Position numbers and translations under genes: made by a program. DNA of 64,000 nt from Clavibacter sepedonicus (GTDB lineage Bacteria > Actinomycetota > Actinomycetes > Actinomycetales > Microbacteriaceae), in the NCBI RefSeq assembly GCF_000069225.1, contig NC_010407.1, positions 434,001-498,000 of the forward strand, in the 5' to 3' direction. The notes under the pieces were generated by a model. It was not told where the DNA came from, searched no databases, and saw only the letters and a program-made list of their open reading frames with translations. This document shows positions 1-9,200 of this stretch, piece by piece (position 1 is the stretch's first letter; each line of letters opens with the position of its first letter).

Positions 1-1272
1 CCGGTCGGCCATCACGTCGGCGAACGACAGCACGTCGGGGGGCTCGGTGCGGGCCGCGACGCGCGCCGACCAGGTGGCGGGCGTCTCGCGGAGGAAGCGG
101 TCGATGGCCGGCCGCATGTCCCGCCACCCGCCGCTCTGCAGCGTCTGCTCGACGAACTCCCGCGTGAGCGGCACCTCCACGACCTCGGCGCCCTGGGCCT
201 CGAGGTCGCGCACGGCCTGCTCGAACAGGGCGGTCGTCTCGGCGAGGCCCGGCCGCTCGGGATCCTCCTCGGACGGCCAGCGCACCACGCCGATCCGCTT
301 CCCCGCCAGCGCGTCGGGGCGGAGGCCGGCGACGTACGCGTCGGTGGCCTGCTCGTCGACGATGGCCGTGAGCGGATCCGCCGGGTCGCGCCCCGCGAGC
401 ACCTCGGTGAGGAGCGCGGCGTCGGCGACCGTCGTGGTCATCGGGCCGGACACGTCCTGCCGGGGAGAGAGCGGCACGATGCCGGCCGTGCTCGTGAGGC
501 CCATCGTCGGCCGGAAGCCGACGAGCGACTGGTGCGCGGCCGGTCCCAGGATGGATCCGCACGAATCGGTGCCGAGGCCCGCCGGCGCGTACGCGGCCGC
601 GACCGCCGCCGCCGTGCCGCCGCTGGAACCGCTCGCGCTCCACGACCGGTCGTACGGGTTCGCCGTGCGGCCGCGCGCGGAGCTCAGCGTGGAGGTGCCA
701 TGCCACGCGAACTCGGACGTGTTCGTCTTCGCGAGGATGATCGCCCCGGCCGCCCGCAGCCGCGCGACCGCGGTCGAGTCGGCCGCGGTCCGGTAGTCGC
801 GGAGGGCCGCGCTGCCGACGGTGGTGGGCATGTCGGCCGTGGCGTGGTTGTCCTTCACGACGACGGGCACGCCGTGCAAGGGGCCCCGGATCGTGCCGGC
901 CGCGCGCTCCGGGTCGAGCGTGGTGGCCGTCGCGAGCGCGTCCGGGTTCGCGGTGATGACGGCCTGGAGGCCCTTCCCGTCGGCTCCGTCGTCGTCGTAC
1001 GCGTCGATGCGCGCGAGGTAGGCGCGGGTCAGGGCGACGGAGGTGGTGGATCCGGACTCGAGGAGCGCGACCGCGTCCGCGACGCCCAGGTCGACGACGG
1101 CCGGGGCGGCCTGATCGGTCGCCGCGGGTGCCGAGGAGGCGTCGTCGGCGGACGCCCGGGCCGGCGCCGCGTGGATCCCGCCGCCCGCCGCGAGGCCGAC
1201 CGCGAGCGCTGCCGCGGCGAGGGCGCGACCGGCGGGCAGGATCCGGGCACGGGCGCGTCGACGAGCGGGCAT
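1..1272 (-). CDS. secreted amidase (amidase-signature family), 3' end cut by window
   Basis: Amidase-signature hydrolase that cleaves an amide bond; the substrate cannot be told from sequence. The first 424 codons are visible and the gene runs off the left edge. Residues 1-40 form an Arg-rich, then Ala-rich signal peptide with a likely cleavage after APARA, so the enzyme is exported. The Ser-cisSer-Lys triad is readable: Lys140 (GVPVVVKDN), Ser217 (GSSGG) and Ser240 (GTDSCGSI). The last motif departs from the usual GTDTGGSIR: a Cys replaces the first Gly and Leu replaces Arg. The ATG start is followed at once by the signal peptide. A strong dyad lies 10 nt upstream. The family call is firm, the substrate unknown. 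Confidence 0.9.
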   Translation of the reverse strand, partial: MPARRRARARILPAGRALAAAALAVGLAAGGGIHAAPARASADDASSAPAATDQAAPAVVDLGVADAVALLESGSTTSVALTRAYLARIDAYDDDGADGKGLQAVITANPDALATATTLDPERAAGTIRGPLHGVPVVVKDNHATADMPTTVGSAALRDYRTAADSTAVARLRAAGAIILAKTNTSEFAWHGTSTLSSARGRTANPYDRSWSASGSSGGTAAAVAAAYAPAGLGTDSCGSILGPAAHQSLVGFRPTMGLTSTAGIVPLSPRQDVSGPMTTTVADAALLTEVLAGRDPADPLTAIVDEQATDAYVAGLRPDALAGKRIGVVRWPSEEDPERPGLAETTALFEQAVRDLEAQGAEVVEVPLTREFVEQTLQSGGWRDMRPAIDRFLRETPATWSARVAARTEPPDVLSFADVMADR

Positions 1273-1282
1273 GCGGATCCAT

Positions 1283-1313
1283 CCAGACGGGGAGAGGCGT
1301 CTCCCCAGTCTGG
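1283..1313 (-). terminator. long hairpin between pspC-like stop and amidase start
   Basis: Arms 1283-1295 (CCAGAC plus GGGGAGA) pair with 1300-1313 (TCTCCCC, a one-base A bulge, GTCTGG) around a GGCG loop. No U-run follows. It could terminate the pspC-like transcript, or, sitting 10 nt before the amidase start, fold over the amidase leader. The sequence does not decide between these. Confidence 0.5.
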
Positions 1314-1396
1314 GAACCGGGTGTTGCGGCGGCGTTTCCGGCGCGGGACGATCCCGGGTCGGCGACGCTCAGCGGTGCGCGGCGGCCCGGGCCGGG

Positions 1397-1579
1397 TCAG
1401 CGCTGCTTGGGGAAGACGATCCAGAGGATCAGGTACAGCAGCACCTGCGGGCCCGGCAGCACGATGGAGAGCACGAACAGCAGTCGCACGAGGAAGCGGC
1501 TGACGCCGAAGCGGTCGGCGAGGGCGGCGCAGACGCCGGCGATGATCTTCCCGCGACGGGGACGAGTGAGGGTGGCCAT
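1397..1579 (-). CDS. small PspC-domain membrane protein
   Basis: A 60-residue protein that is essentially one PspC domain. It has a basic N-terminus (TRPRRGKIIAGVCAALAD), the GVSRFLVRLLFVL segment typical of the family, and one hydrophobic helix (about residues 33-55) ending in FPKQR. PspC proteins are small inner-membrane proteins, in enterobacteria part of the phage-shock response; actinobacterial copies often stand alone and their role is not settled. It is divergent from the ANTAR gene across about 256 bp and is followed by a hairpin before the amidase gene. Confidence 0.85.
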   Translation of the reverse strand: MATLTRPRRGKIIAGVCAALADRFGVSRFLVRLLFVLSIVLPGPQVLLYLILWIVFPKQR

Positions 1580-1705
1580 GCGTCGAGCATGGCAGGCGTG
1601 GTTCCGAGGCCGCCAGGCGGGTGTCCGCGCCGCGCGGCCGCGCGTGCGCCGTTCGCGCGCGGCTGCCGCAGCGCAAGTCTCCCCGTGAGTTCTCCCGCCA
1701 TATGC

Positions 1706-1733
1706 TTTGCGCGCAAATCCATGGTGCGATACT
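1706..1733 (+). promoter_or_regulatory. palindrome and putative promoter in the pspC/ANTAR divergent region
   Basis: A perfect 12-bp palindrome TTTGCGCGCAAA (1706-1717) is followed by GATACT (1728-1733), which could serve as a -10 for the rightward ANTAR gene with TTTGCG as a weak -35 at 16 bp. The palindrome could be an operator. Apart from this nothing coding is seen in 1580-1835. Confidence 0.35.
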
Positions 1734-1835
1734 CGAATGGTCGAGCCGGGGCTCGGCGTCTCCCCGCGCCGCCGCGGGTCCGGGCCTCCCGCGGTCCGCG
1801 AGTCGCCGACGTCCCCGAACGCACGGGAGGACCGG

Positions 1836-2426
1836 ATGGAGCAGCACCGCTCGGCCCTGCCCGTCCGCGTCGTCGCCGCGTTCCACGCCGCCCCGAGCCG
1901 CGCCGCCGGCGTCGAGCTGCTGCTCTCCGCGCTCCTCGAGGCATCATCGGCAACGGGCGCGGCGGTGATCCTGCCGCGCGCGTCCGAGATCGTGGTCGCG
2001 GGGGAGTCCGGCGCCGAGCTCCGCGCGGTCCTCGAGGCAGATCCCGTGCCGGTCGGATCACGGCTGCTGGTCGTCGCGATGGCCGACGGCGCCGGGAAGC
2101 GTCCCGACGCGCGCCGCGACGCGGGCGGGGCCGTCGCGCTGCACCGCGCCACCGGATCCCTCGACGCGGCCGATCGCGTCGTGGCCGAGGAGGTCGCGGT
2201 GCACGCGCGTATCGCGCTCGCCGCCTGGGACGCGGCGGACGACCTCGCCGTGGGCCTCGCGTCGCGATCCGTCATCGGGCAGGCCCAGGGGATCCTCATG
2301 GAGCGCTTCTCGCTCGACGCCGACCGCGCGTTCCAGGTGCTCCGCCGCTACTCGCAGGACGGCAACGTGAAGCTCGTCGAGGTCGCGCGCGGCATCGTGG
2401 AGACGGGCGCGCTGCCCGGCGGCTGA
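1836..2426 (+). CDS. GAF-ANTAR RNA-binding regulator
   Basis: A 196-residue protein with a GAF-like sensory N-terminal half (about residues 1-125) and a C-terminal ANTAR domain (about 135-190: ASRSVIGQAQGILMERF then AFQVLRRYSQ). ANTAR domains bind tandem stem-loops in nascent RNA and act as antiterminators. The start is fixed by the SD GGGAGG at 1825-1830, 5 nt before the ATG. In-frame codons further upstream give a low-complexity extension and are not used. It lies next to the sigma factor gene, facing it, so both may belong to stress regulation (inference). Confidence 0.88.
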   Translation: MEQHRSALPVRVVAAFHAAPSRAAGVELLLSALLEASSATGAAVILPRASEIVVAGESGAELRAVLEADPVPVGSRLLVVAMADGAGKRPDARRDAGGAVALHRATGSLDAADRVVAEEVAVHARIALAAWDAADDLAVGLASRSVIGQAQGILMERFSLDADRAFQVLRRYSQDGNVKLVEVARGIVETGALPGG

Positions 2427-2513
2427 GCGGATCCCGCCGGCGAGGCGGAGCGCGGCGGGACGCCGGGCCGCCGAGCCGCGGGCGGGCGTCGATGCCGACG
2501 TCGGCGCGCGGCC

Positions 2514-3527
2514 TCAGGCCGTCCGGCGGTCGACCCCGCTCGGCCGGATCGGCGACACGGCGGCCAGGGGCGCCACCTCGGGCAGGGCCTCGGCCTCGCC
2601 GCGGGTCAGCTCGGCGCGCAACGCCCCGAGGATCCGCGCGAGCAGCCGCGAGACCTGCATCTGCGTCACGCCGAGCTCGGCCGCGATCTCGCTCTGGCTG
2701 CACTCGTCGACGAAGCGCAGGTGCAGGATCCGCCGGTCGCGTTCGCTGAGCACCCCGCGCGCGGCGTCCAACAGCACCGTGCGCTCGGCGCGTGCATAGC
2801 CGGGGTCGTCGGCGCCGAGGGTGTCCGCGAGCGAGATGCCCTCGTGCTCGTGCACCGTGTGGTCGAGGGACGCGGGCCGCAGGCTGGAGTGCGCGGCGAG
2901 CGCCTCCATGACCTCCTCGCGGGGATGCCCGGTGTGCGCGGCGAGCTCGGCGTCGGTGGGCGTGCGGCCGAGCCGCTGGGTGAGCGCGGGCACGACCGCG
3001 AGCAGCGCGTGCCGCAGCTCCTGGATCTGGCGGGGCGGACGCACCATCCACCCGTTGTCGCGCAGGTGGCGCTTGATCTCGCCGGAGATGGTGGGGATCG
3101 CGAACGACACGAACGGCGCGCCGAAGCCGGGGTCGTAGCGGCGCGCGGCCTTCACGAGCCCGAGGTAGCCGACCTGGCGGAGGTCGCTCCAGTCGTGGGC
3201 GCGGCCCGAGTGCTGGCGGGCGAGCTGGTCGGCGAGCTCGAGGTGGTCGAGCACGATCTGGTCGTGCAGGCGGCGGCGCTCGGCCTCGCCCGCGGGGTCC
3301 TCGGCCGCAGCGGCGGCGCGCACGAACCGGTCGTGCGTCACGCGGCGCTTCTCGTCGCGCGCTGCCGTGAGGTCGGGTGCGGGCTCGGGCGTCGCCTCGG
3401 GCGCGAGCGGCGGCGTGCGGGGGCGCGGCGTGGCCAGCGGGATCGCCGATGCAGGTGCGCGGGAGGCGGATCCGCGCGAGGCGGGCGGGGCGGCGGCGAG
3501 GGCGCGCGGGCGCAGCGTTCCGGTCAC
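2514..3527 (-). CDS. SigB/SigF-type RNA polymerase sigma factor
   Basis: A 337-residue group 3 sigma factor. An unusual Ala/Pro-rich extension of about 55 residues precedes region 2 (about 85-160, with DLRQVGYLGLVKAARRYDP and FVSFAIPTISGEIKRHLRD), region 3 (about 165-240) and region 4 (about 255-305, helix-turn-helix QSEIAAELGVTQMQVSRLL). This is the pattern of SigB/SigF general-stress or developmental sigmas. The start is GTG with GGAAGG 6 nt upstream. No anti-sigma or anti-anti-sigma gene is adjacent, so its control lies elsewhere. Confidence 0.9.
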   Translation of the reverse strand: MTGTLRPRALAAAPPASRGSASRAPASAIPLATPRPRTPPLAPEATPEPAPDLTAARDEKRRVTHDRFVRAAAAAEDPAGEAERRRLHDQIVLDHLELADQLARQHSGRAHDWSDLRQVGYLGLVKAARRYDPGFGAPFVSFAIPTISGEIKRHLRDNGWMVRPPRQIQELRHALLAVVPALTQRLGRTPTDAELAAHTGHPREEVMEALAAHSSLRPASLDHTVHEHEGISLADTLGADDPGYARAERTVLLDAARGVLSERDRRILHLRFVDECSQSEIAAELGVTQMQVSRLLARILGALRAELTRGEAEALPEVAPLAAVSPIRPSGVDRRTA

Positions 3528-3781
3528 TCAGGACCTTCCGGACTCGTGTCGGACGCGGCACGCTGCTTGACCGCTCCTCCAGAGAAGCACTGCTCCTCAT
3601 GCCTGCCTAGGTGCTCGGATCACTTCTCCGCACTGCTTCTCCCGCTTCTCCGCGGGCCGGGCGTGTCGAGCACCCGCGCATCCGCACCAGCACGGAGCAG
3701 CGCCCCACGACGGGGGCGCGGCTCGCCCGCCGGTAGGCTCGATCCCCGTTCCCCGAGCCGCCACCACCGAACGGACGCCCC
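3528..3781. other. divergent intergenic region with repeated GGAGAAG motif
   Basis: 254 bp between the sigma gene and the permease. The minus strand shows GGAGAAG three times (plus-strand CTTCTCC at 3623, 3636 and 3645). An imperfect inverted repeat GAGAAGCACTGC/GCACTGCTTCTC lies at about 3582-3593 and 3630-3641. An unoccupied CTAG is at 3607-3610. No coding sequence is seen. Confidence 0.4.
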
Positions 3782-5314
3782 ATGAGCCTGTTCCGCACGA
3801 AGAGCATCGAGTCGTCGCTGGCCGACGCCGCGGGAGGCGAACGCAGCCTCACCCGCTCCCTCGGCACCTGGGACCTCATGCTCATGGGCGTCGCGGTCGC
3901 GGTCGGCGCCGGCATCTTCTCCGTCGGCGCGAAGGCCGCCGGGAACTACGCGGGTCCGTCGGTGACGCTCGCGTTCGTGCTCGCCGCCGTCACGTGCGGC
4001 CTCGCGATCATGTGCTACGCCGAGTTCGCGTCCGCCGTGCCCGTCGCGGGCAGCGCGTACACGTTCACCTACGCGACCATGGGCGAGCTGCTCGCGTGGA
4101 TCATCGGCTGGGACCTCATCCTCGAGATGCTCACGGCGGCTGCGGTCATCGCGAAGTACTGGGGCATCTACCTGGAGTCCGCGCTGAAGCTCGCCGGGCT
4201 CGACATCCCCTCCACCATCACGGTGTTCGGGCTCGGCATCAGCTGGGGCGCCGTGCTCATCACCGCGATCTTCACCGTGCTGCTCGTCCTCGGCACCAAG
4301 CTCTCCAGCCGCGTGTCGAGCGTCTTCACGGTGCTGAAGGTCGCGGTCGTCCTGTTCGTGATCGTCGTGGGCGCGTTCTACGTGAAGGCGGAGAACTACT
4401 CGCCGTTCATCCCGCCGCAGCGCCCGACCGAGGGCGGATCCGCCGACGTCTGGACCCAGTCCCTCTTCTCCTGGGCGAGCGGCCAGGAGCCCACCCAGTA
4501 CGGCCTGTACGGCCTGCTCGCCGGGGCGTCGCTCGTGTTCTTCGCGTTCATCGGCTTCGACGTCGTGGCCACGAGCGCCGAGGAGGTCAAGGACCCGCAG
4601 CGCACCCTGCCGCGGGGGATCTTCGCGGGCCTCGCGGTCGTGACCGTGCTCTACGTGCTCGTGACCCTCGTGCTCACCGGCATGGTGCCGTACACGGTGC
4701 TGGCGGATGCGAAGGAGCCGTCGCTCACGACCGCGTTCACCGCGGTGGGCGCCGGGTGGGCGGCGCAGGTCATCTCCATCGGCACGCTGCTCGGCCTCAC
4801 CACCGTGCTCATGGTGCTGCTGCTCGGCCTCGCGCGCGTCGTCTTCGCGATGAGCCGCGACGGCCTGCTGCCGCGCGGGCTCAGCCGCACGAGCGCCAAG
4901 CGCCGCACGCCGGTGCGGGTGCAGATCATCGCGGGCGTCGTCGTCGCGGCCCTCGCCGGGTTCACCGACGTCGGCGTGCTCGAGGAGATGATCAACATCG
5001 GCACGCTCTCCGCCTTCGTGCTCGTGAGCATCGGCGTGATCGTGCTGCGGAAGAAGCGGCCCGACATCCGCGCGGCGTTCCGCGTGCCGCTCATGCCGTG
5101 GCTGCCGATCCTCTCGGCCGTGCTCTGCGTGTGGCTGATGCTCAACCTCACGACGCTCACCTGGGTCCGCTTCCTCGTCTGGCTCGCGCTCGGCTTCGCG
5201 GTCTACTTCCTCTACGGACGCCGGCACTCGCTGGTCGGCCAGGAGGAGGCGCGGATCGCGGCGGGCGGCGAGCCCGCGCCCGAGCTGCCGTCGGCGGCGA
5301 CGCCGCGGGACTGA
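3782..5314 (+). CDS. APC-family (cationic amino acid type) permease
   Basis: A 510-residue integral membrane transporter of the APC superfamily with about 12 hydrophobic helices. The N-terminus carries the signature GVAVAVGAGIFSVGAKAAGN, and the middle FFAFIGFDVVATSAEEVKDP is typical of the cationic amino acid (CAT/YfnA) branch. It probably imports an amino acid by proton symport; the substrate is not predictable. The C-terminal tail is Glu/Ala-rich and cytoplasmic. It is transcribed alone and ends at a bidirectional hairpin. Confidence 0.92.
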   Translation: MSLFRTKSIESSLADAAGGERSLTRSLGTWDLMLMGVAVAVGAGIFSVGAKAAGNYAGPSVTLAFVLAAVTCGLAIMCYAEFASAVPVAGSAYTFTYATMGELLAWIIGWDLILEMLTAAAVIAKYWGIYLESALKLAGLDIPSTITVFGLGISWGAVLITAIFTVLLVLGTKLSSRVSSVFTVLKVAVVLFVIVVGAFYVKAENYSPFIPPQRPTEGGSADVWTQSLFSWASGQEPTQYGLYGLLAGASLVFFAFIGFDVVATSAEEVKDPQRTLPRGIFAGLAVVTVLYVLVTLVLTGMVPYTVLADAKEPSLTTAFTAVGAGWAAQVISIGTLLGLTTVLMVLLLGLARVVFAMSRDGLLPRGLSRTSAKRRTPVRVQIIAGVVVAALAGFTDVGVLEEMINIGTLSAFVLVSIGVIVLRKKRPDIRAAFRVPLMPWLPILSAVLCVWLMLNLTTLTWVRFLVWLALGFAVYFLYGRRHSLVGQEEARIAAGGEPAPELPSAATPRD

Positions 5315-5340
5315 TGCACGCGCGCCGCACCGTCGACGCC

Positions 5341-5387
5341 CCACGCGCCCGCCGTGTCCGCCCGGACGCGGCGGGCGCCGTGCGTGG
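5341..5387. terminator. bidirectional hairpin between permease and nei2
   Basis: A near-perfect inverted repeat: CCACGC/GCGTGG outer arms and GCCCGCCG-GTCCG/CGGAC-CGGCGGGC inner arms. It lies between two convergent stop codons, so it probably ends both transcripts. Confidence 0.75.
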
Positions 5388-5408
5388 TGCGGGCGTCGGG
5401 ATCGCGCG

Positions 5409-6212
5409 TCAGGTCTGGCAGCGCGGGCACCAGTAGGTGACCCGGTCCTGCGCGCCCATGCCGGGGCGCACGGGGTCGCCGAGCTGGCCCTGCAGGATCC
5501 GCGTGCCGCACCGCAGGCACGCCTTGCCCTTGCGTCCGTAGACCCAGTCGGTGCGGCCGCGGCGCAGGTCGCCCGTGGTGGTGCGCTCGATGCGGTCGCG
5601 GTTCGCGCGCATGGTGCGGCGGGCGAGCGCGATCATCGCGGGGAGGTCCGGCACCTCGCGCACCGGCCGGGTGGGCAGCACGCCGCGGAGGAAGCAGAGC
5701 TCGGCCCGGTAGACGTTGCCGATGCCGGCGGCGTTCCGCTGGTCGAGCAGCGCCAGCCCGATGGCCCGGTCCGGCTGCGCGGCGATGCGCCGGACGATCT
5801 CCTCGGCCGCCTCGTCGCCCCAGTCCGGCCCGAGGATGTCGGGCCCCAGGTGCCCCACCACCGTGTGCTCCTGGTCGCGGGGGATCACCTCCAGCACCCC
5901 CAGCGAAAACCCCACCGTGACGCGCTCCGCCGTCTCGAGCACGACGCGCGCCTCGAACGCCGGCCGCCGCCACGCGGTGCCGTGCTGGTAGATGTGCCAG
6001 GAGCCCTCCATCTTCAGGTGGCTGTGGATCGTGAGGTCGCCGACGCGGTGCAGGATGTGCTTCCCGACGCTCACGACCTCGTCGACCTCCTGGCCCGCGA
6101 GATCGAGCGTCGCGTACTTCGGCACGCGGAAGTCGCTGCGCGTGAGCACCTGGCCGCCGATGGCCTCGTGCAGGTGCGTCGCGGTGCGCCAGACGGTGTC
6201 GCCCTCAGGCAC
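5409..6212 (-). CDS. nei2: Nei-type DNA glycosylase/AP lyase
   Basis: A 267-residue Fpg/Nei-family base-excision repair glycosylase. After removal of Met the mature protein begins PEGDTV, which supplies the catalytic Pro2 and Glu3. Lys51 (SVGKHI) is the conserved DNA-contacting lysine. The helix-two-turn-helix motif (QRNAAGIGNVYRAE) and a C-terminal zinc finger (CLRCGT...WCPRCQ) are intact. The start is GTG. It lies 27 nt behind lhr on the same strand, the pairing also seen in mycobacteria, which suggests a repair operon. The opposite strand is open by codon bias only. Confidence 0.93.
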   Translation of the reverse strand: MPEGDTVWRTATHLHEAIGGQVLTRSDFRVPKYATLDLAGQEVDEVVSVGKHILHRVGDLTIHSHLKMEGSWHIYQHGTAWRRPAFEARVVLETAERVTVGFSLGVLEVIPRDQEHTVVGHLGPDILGPDWGDEAAEEIVRRIAAQPDRAIGLALLDQRNAAGIGNVYRAELCFLRGVLPTRPVREVPDLPAMIALARRTMRANRDRIERTTTGDLRRGRTDWVYGRKGKACLRCGTRILQGQLGDPVRPGMGAQDRVTYWCPRCQT

Positions 6213-6239
6213 GGGCGGATCCCGTCGCCCGGGCGCCGC

Positions 6240-9200
6240 TCACGAGCGCATCCGCAGCCCGCGCGGCGTCGCCGAGAAGCCGTGCTCCTGGAGCGCGGTG
6301 CCGAGCGGCGTTCCGAGGATGAACGCGCCGTTCACCTTCTCGATCGCGAGCTTCGCGACGCCGCCGCGCCGCACGATCTGGCCGAGCGACTCGGCCGCCG
6401 CGCGGATCACCGCCTCGTCGTCGTCGAACCGCAGCACGGTCTTGCTGCCGCGCTCCACGTAGAGCACGAGGGCGCCGTCGACCAGCACCACGAGCGCGCC
6501 CGCCTTCCGGCCGGCCCTGTGCCCGGTGGGCCGTTCGCCGCGGGCATCGACGCTGCCGGACTCCGCGATCGCCGTGGACGCGCCGTCGGCTCCCGTGTCG
6601 CCGGTCGCCTCCGTGTCGGTCGCCTCCATGCCGACACCCGCCCCCGTGCCGCCGTCCGCGTCGGGCGACGACCCGTCGAGCCGCGGCCAGGGCAGCGCCG
6701 CCCCGTACGCGTTCGCCGGATCCGTGGCCGCGAGCGTCAGCGCGTTCAACGGCCGCCCGCCCGCATCGGGATCACGGGTGAACCCGCGCAGCCGATCCAC
6801 CGTGCCGCCCGTCGAGAACTGCGCCGCCCCCAGCGTCTCGATGAAGTACCCGCGGCGCGCGCGCCCGGTGTCCTCGAAGCCCGCGAGCACCTTGTACGTG
6901 AGCGCGAAGCCGCCCGGCACGCGCTCGGTCATGACGGATCCGCGCGTGACGACGCCGTACCGCTCCAGCAGAAGCTCGGCCGTGCCGGCGGCGCGCACGG
7001 TCGCGTCGGTCTCGGCGAGCGGCACGATCGACCAGCGCCCGGCCGCGGTCGGCGGTCCCGTGCGCGTGGGCATGTCGGGCCGCGGCATCCGCCCGCCCCG
7101 GTACATGCGCCCGCGCGGTGCCCGCTGCGGCGTCTTGTGCGCGGTGGATCCGCCCGCGAGCAGCGCCCGCAGCGGCGAGAGCGTGTCGTTCGTGACGAGG
7201 CCCGCCCACACGAGGTCCCACAGCGCGGTGACGAGCGCCTTGTCGTCCGTGGATCCCACGGCGTCGCTCAGCTGACGGAAGAAGTAGCCGCCGCCTGTGC
7301 CGAGCGTTGTGAGGATCTCGCGCTGCAGCTCGTCGGTGTCGTGCGCGTCGGGCTCGGGCAGCGTGAGCGCGACCTGGTCGGCGAGGTGCAGGCTCACCCA
7401 CCCGTCGGCGCCCGCGAGCGTGCCGGCGCCGGACCAGATGACCTCGCCGGTGGACGTGAGCTCGTCGAGCATGGCCGGCGTGTAGTCGCGCACGCGCGCC
7501 GGGAGCACGAGCGTCTCCCACGCGGAGGCGGGGACGGGCGCGCCGGCCAGCTGCTCGATGACCTGCAGCACGCCGTCGACCCCGCGGAGCCCGCGCTCGC
7601 GGTCCGCGCCCGCCACGTGCTGCCACGCGGGGAGGAAGCGCGCGAACGCGGCCTGCTCGACCGGCTCGACCTCACTGCGGAGCGCCGCGAGCGAGCGGCT
7701 CCGCAGGCGCCGGAGCACCTCGACGTCGCACCACTCGCTGCCAGACGCGCCCGGTCGGAACTCGCCCTCGACCACGCGCCGCTGGGCGCCGAGCCGGGCG
7801 AGCGTGTCGGCGATGACGGCGGATCCGAGGCCGATGCCGGTGGCCGCGTCCGCGATGGTGAACGGCCCGTGCGTGCGGGCGTACCGGCCGACGAGGTCGC
7901 CGAGCGGATCCGCGACCGGCTCGACGAACGCGAGCGGCGTGCCGATGGGCAGCGGCACCCCGAGGGCGTCGCGGAGACGGCTCGCGTCCTCGATGGCGGC
8001 GACCCGCGGCTGCCCGCCGAACGAGACGCGGAGCGCGCGCTTGCCGGCCACGAGCGCGTCGAGGTGGTCGGCGGCGGACCCGGCCTCCTCGGGCTCCAGG
8101 CGCACGGCGACCTCCTCGGCGTCGAGCGGGCCGAGGATCCGCAGCAGGTCGGCCACGCCCTCGAGGCCCTTCGCGCGCCGGTCGGGCGCCGTGCGCTGCA
8201 GCTCGAGCTCGGTGCGCGCGATGACCGCCGGATCCAGCAGCTCGCGCAGCTCCGCCCGCCCGAGCAGCTCGCTGAGCAGCCCCGCGTCGAGCGAGAGCGC
8301 GGCGGCCCGGCGCTCGGCGAGCGGGCTGTCGCCCTCGTACATGAACGCGCCGACGTAGCTGAAGAGGAGGCTGCGGGCGAACGGCGACGCGTCCTCCGTG
8401 GTGGTCTCGACGATCTTGATGCGCCGGGCCTCGATGTCCTTCGCGAGCGACGTGAGCGCGGGCAGGTCGTAGACGTCCTGCAGCACCTCGCGCACGGTCT
8501 CGAGCACGATGGGGAACGCCGGGAACTTGCGGGCCACGTCGAGCAGCTGCGACGCGCGCTGACGCTGCTGCCAGAGCGGCGAGCGGCGGCCCGGGTTGTA
8601 GCGCGGCAGCAGGAGGGCGCGCGCGGCGCACTCGCGGAACCGGGACGCGAACAGCGCGGATCCGCCGACCTCGCGCGTGACGATCGCATCCAGCTCGTCG
8701 GGCTCGAACACGAACAGGTCGGCCCCCGGCGGCTCGCCGTCGGTCTCGGGGATGCGCACCACGATGCCGTCGTCGTTGGCCATGGTGGCGCCGTCGATGC
8801 CGTACAGCTCGGTGACCCGCGCGCCGACCGCGAGCGCCCAGGGCGCGTGCACCTGCATCCCGTAGGGCGAGTGCAGCACCACGCGCCAGTCGCCGAGCTC
8901 GTCGCGGAAGCGCTCGACCACGAGGGTGCGGTCGTTCGGCACGTGGCCGGTGGCCTTCTTCTGGTCGTCGAGGAACGCGAGCAGGTTGTTGACCGCGCGG
9001 TCGTCGAGGCCCACGCGGCCGGCGCGCGCCCGGGCGTCGTCGACGGCGGATCCCGACAGCTCCCGCACGAACGCGCCGATGGCCCGCCCGAGCTCGAGCG
9101 GCCGCCCGAGCCCGTCGCCCTTCCAGAACGGCAGCTTGCCGGGCTCGCCGAACGCGGGCGTCACGAGCACGCGGTCATGCGTGATCTCCTGGATCCGCCA

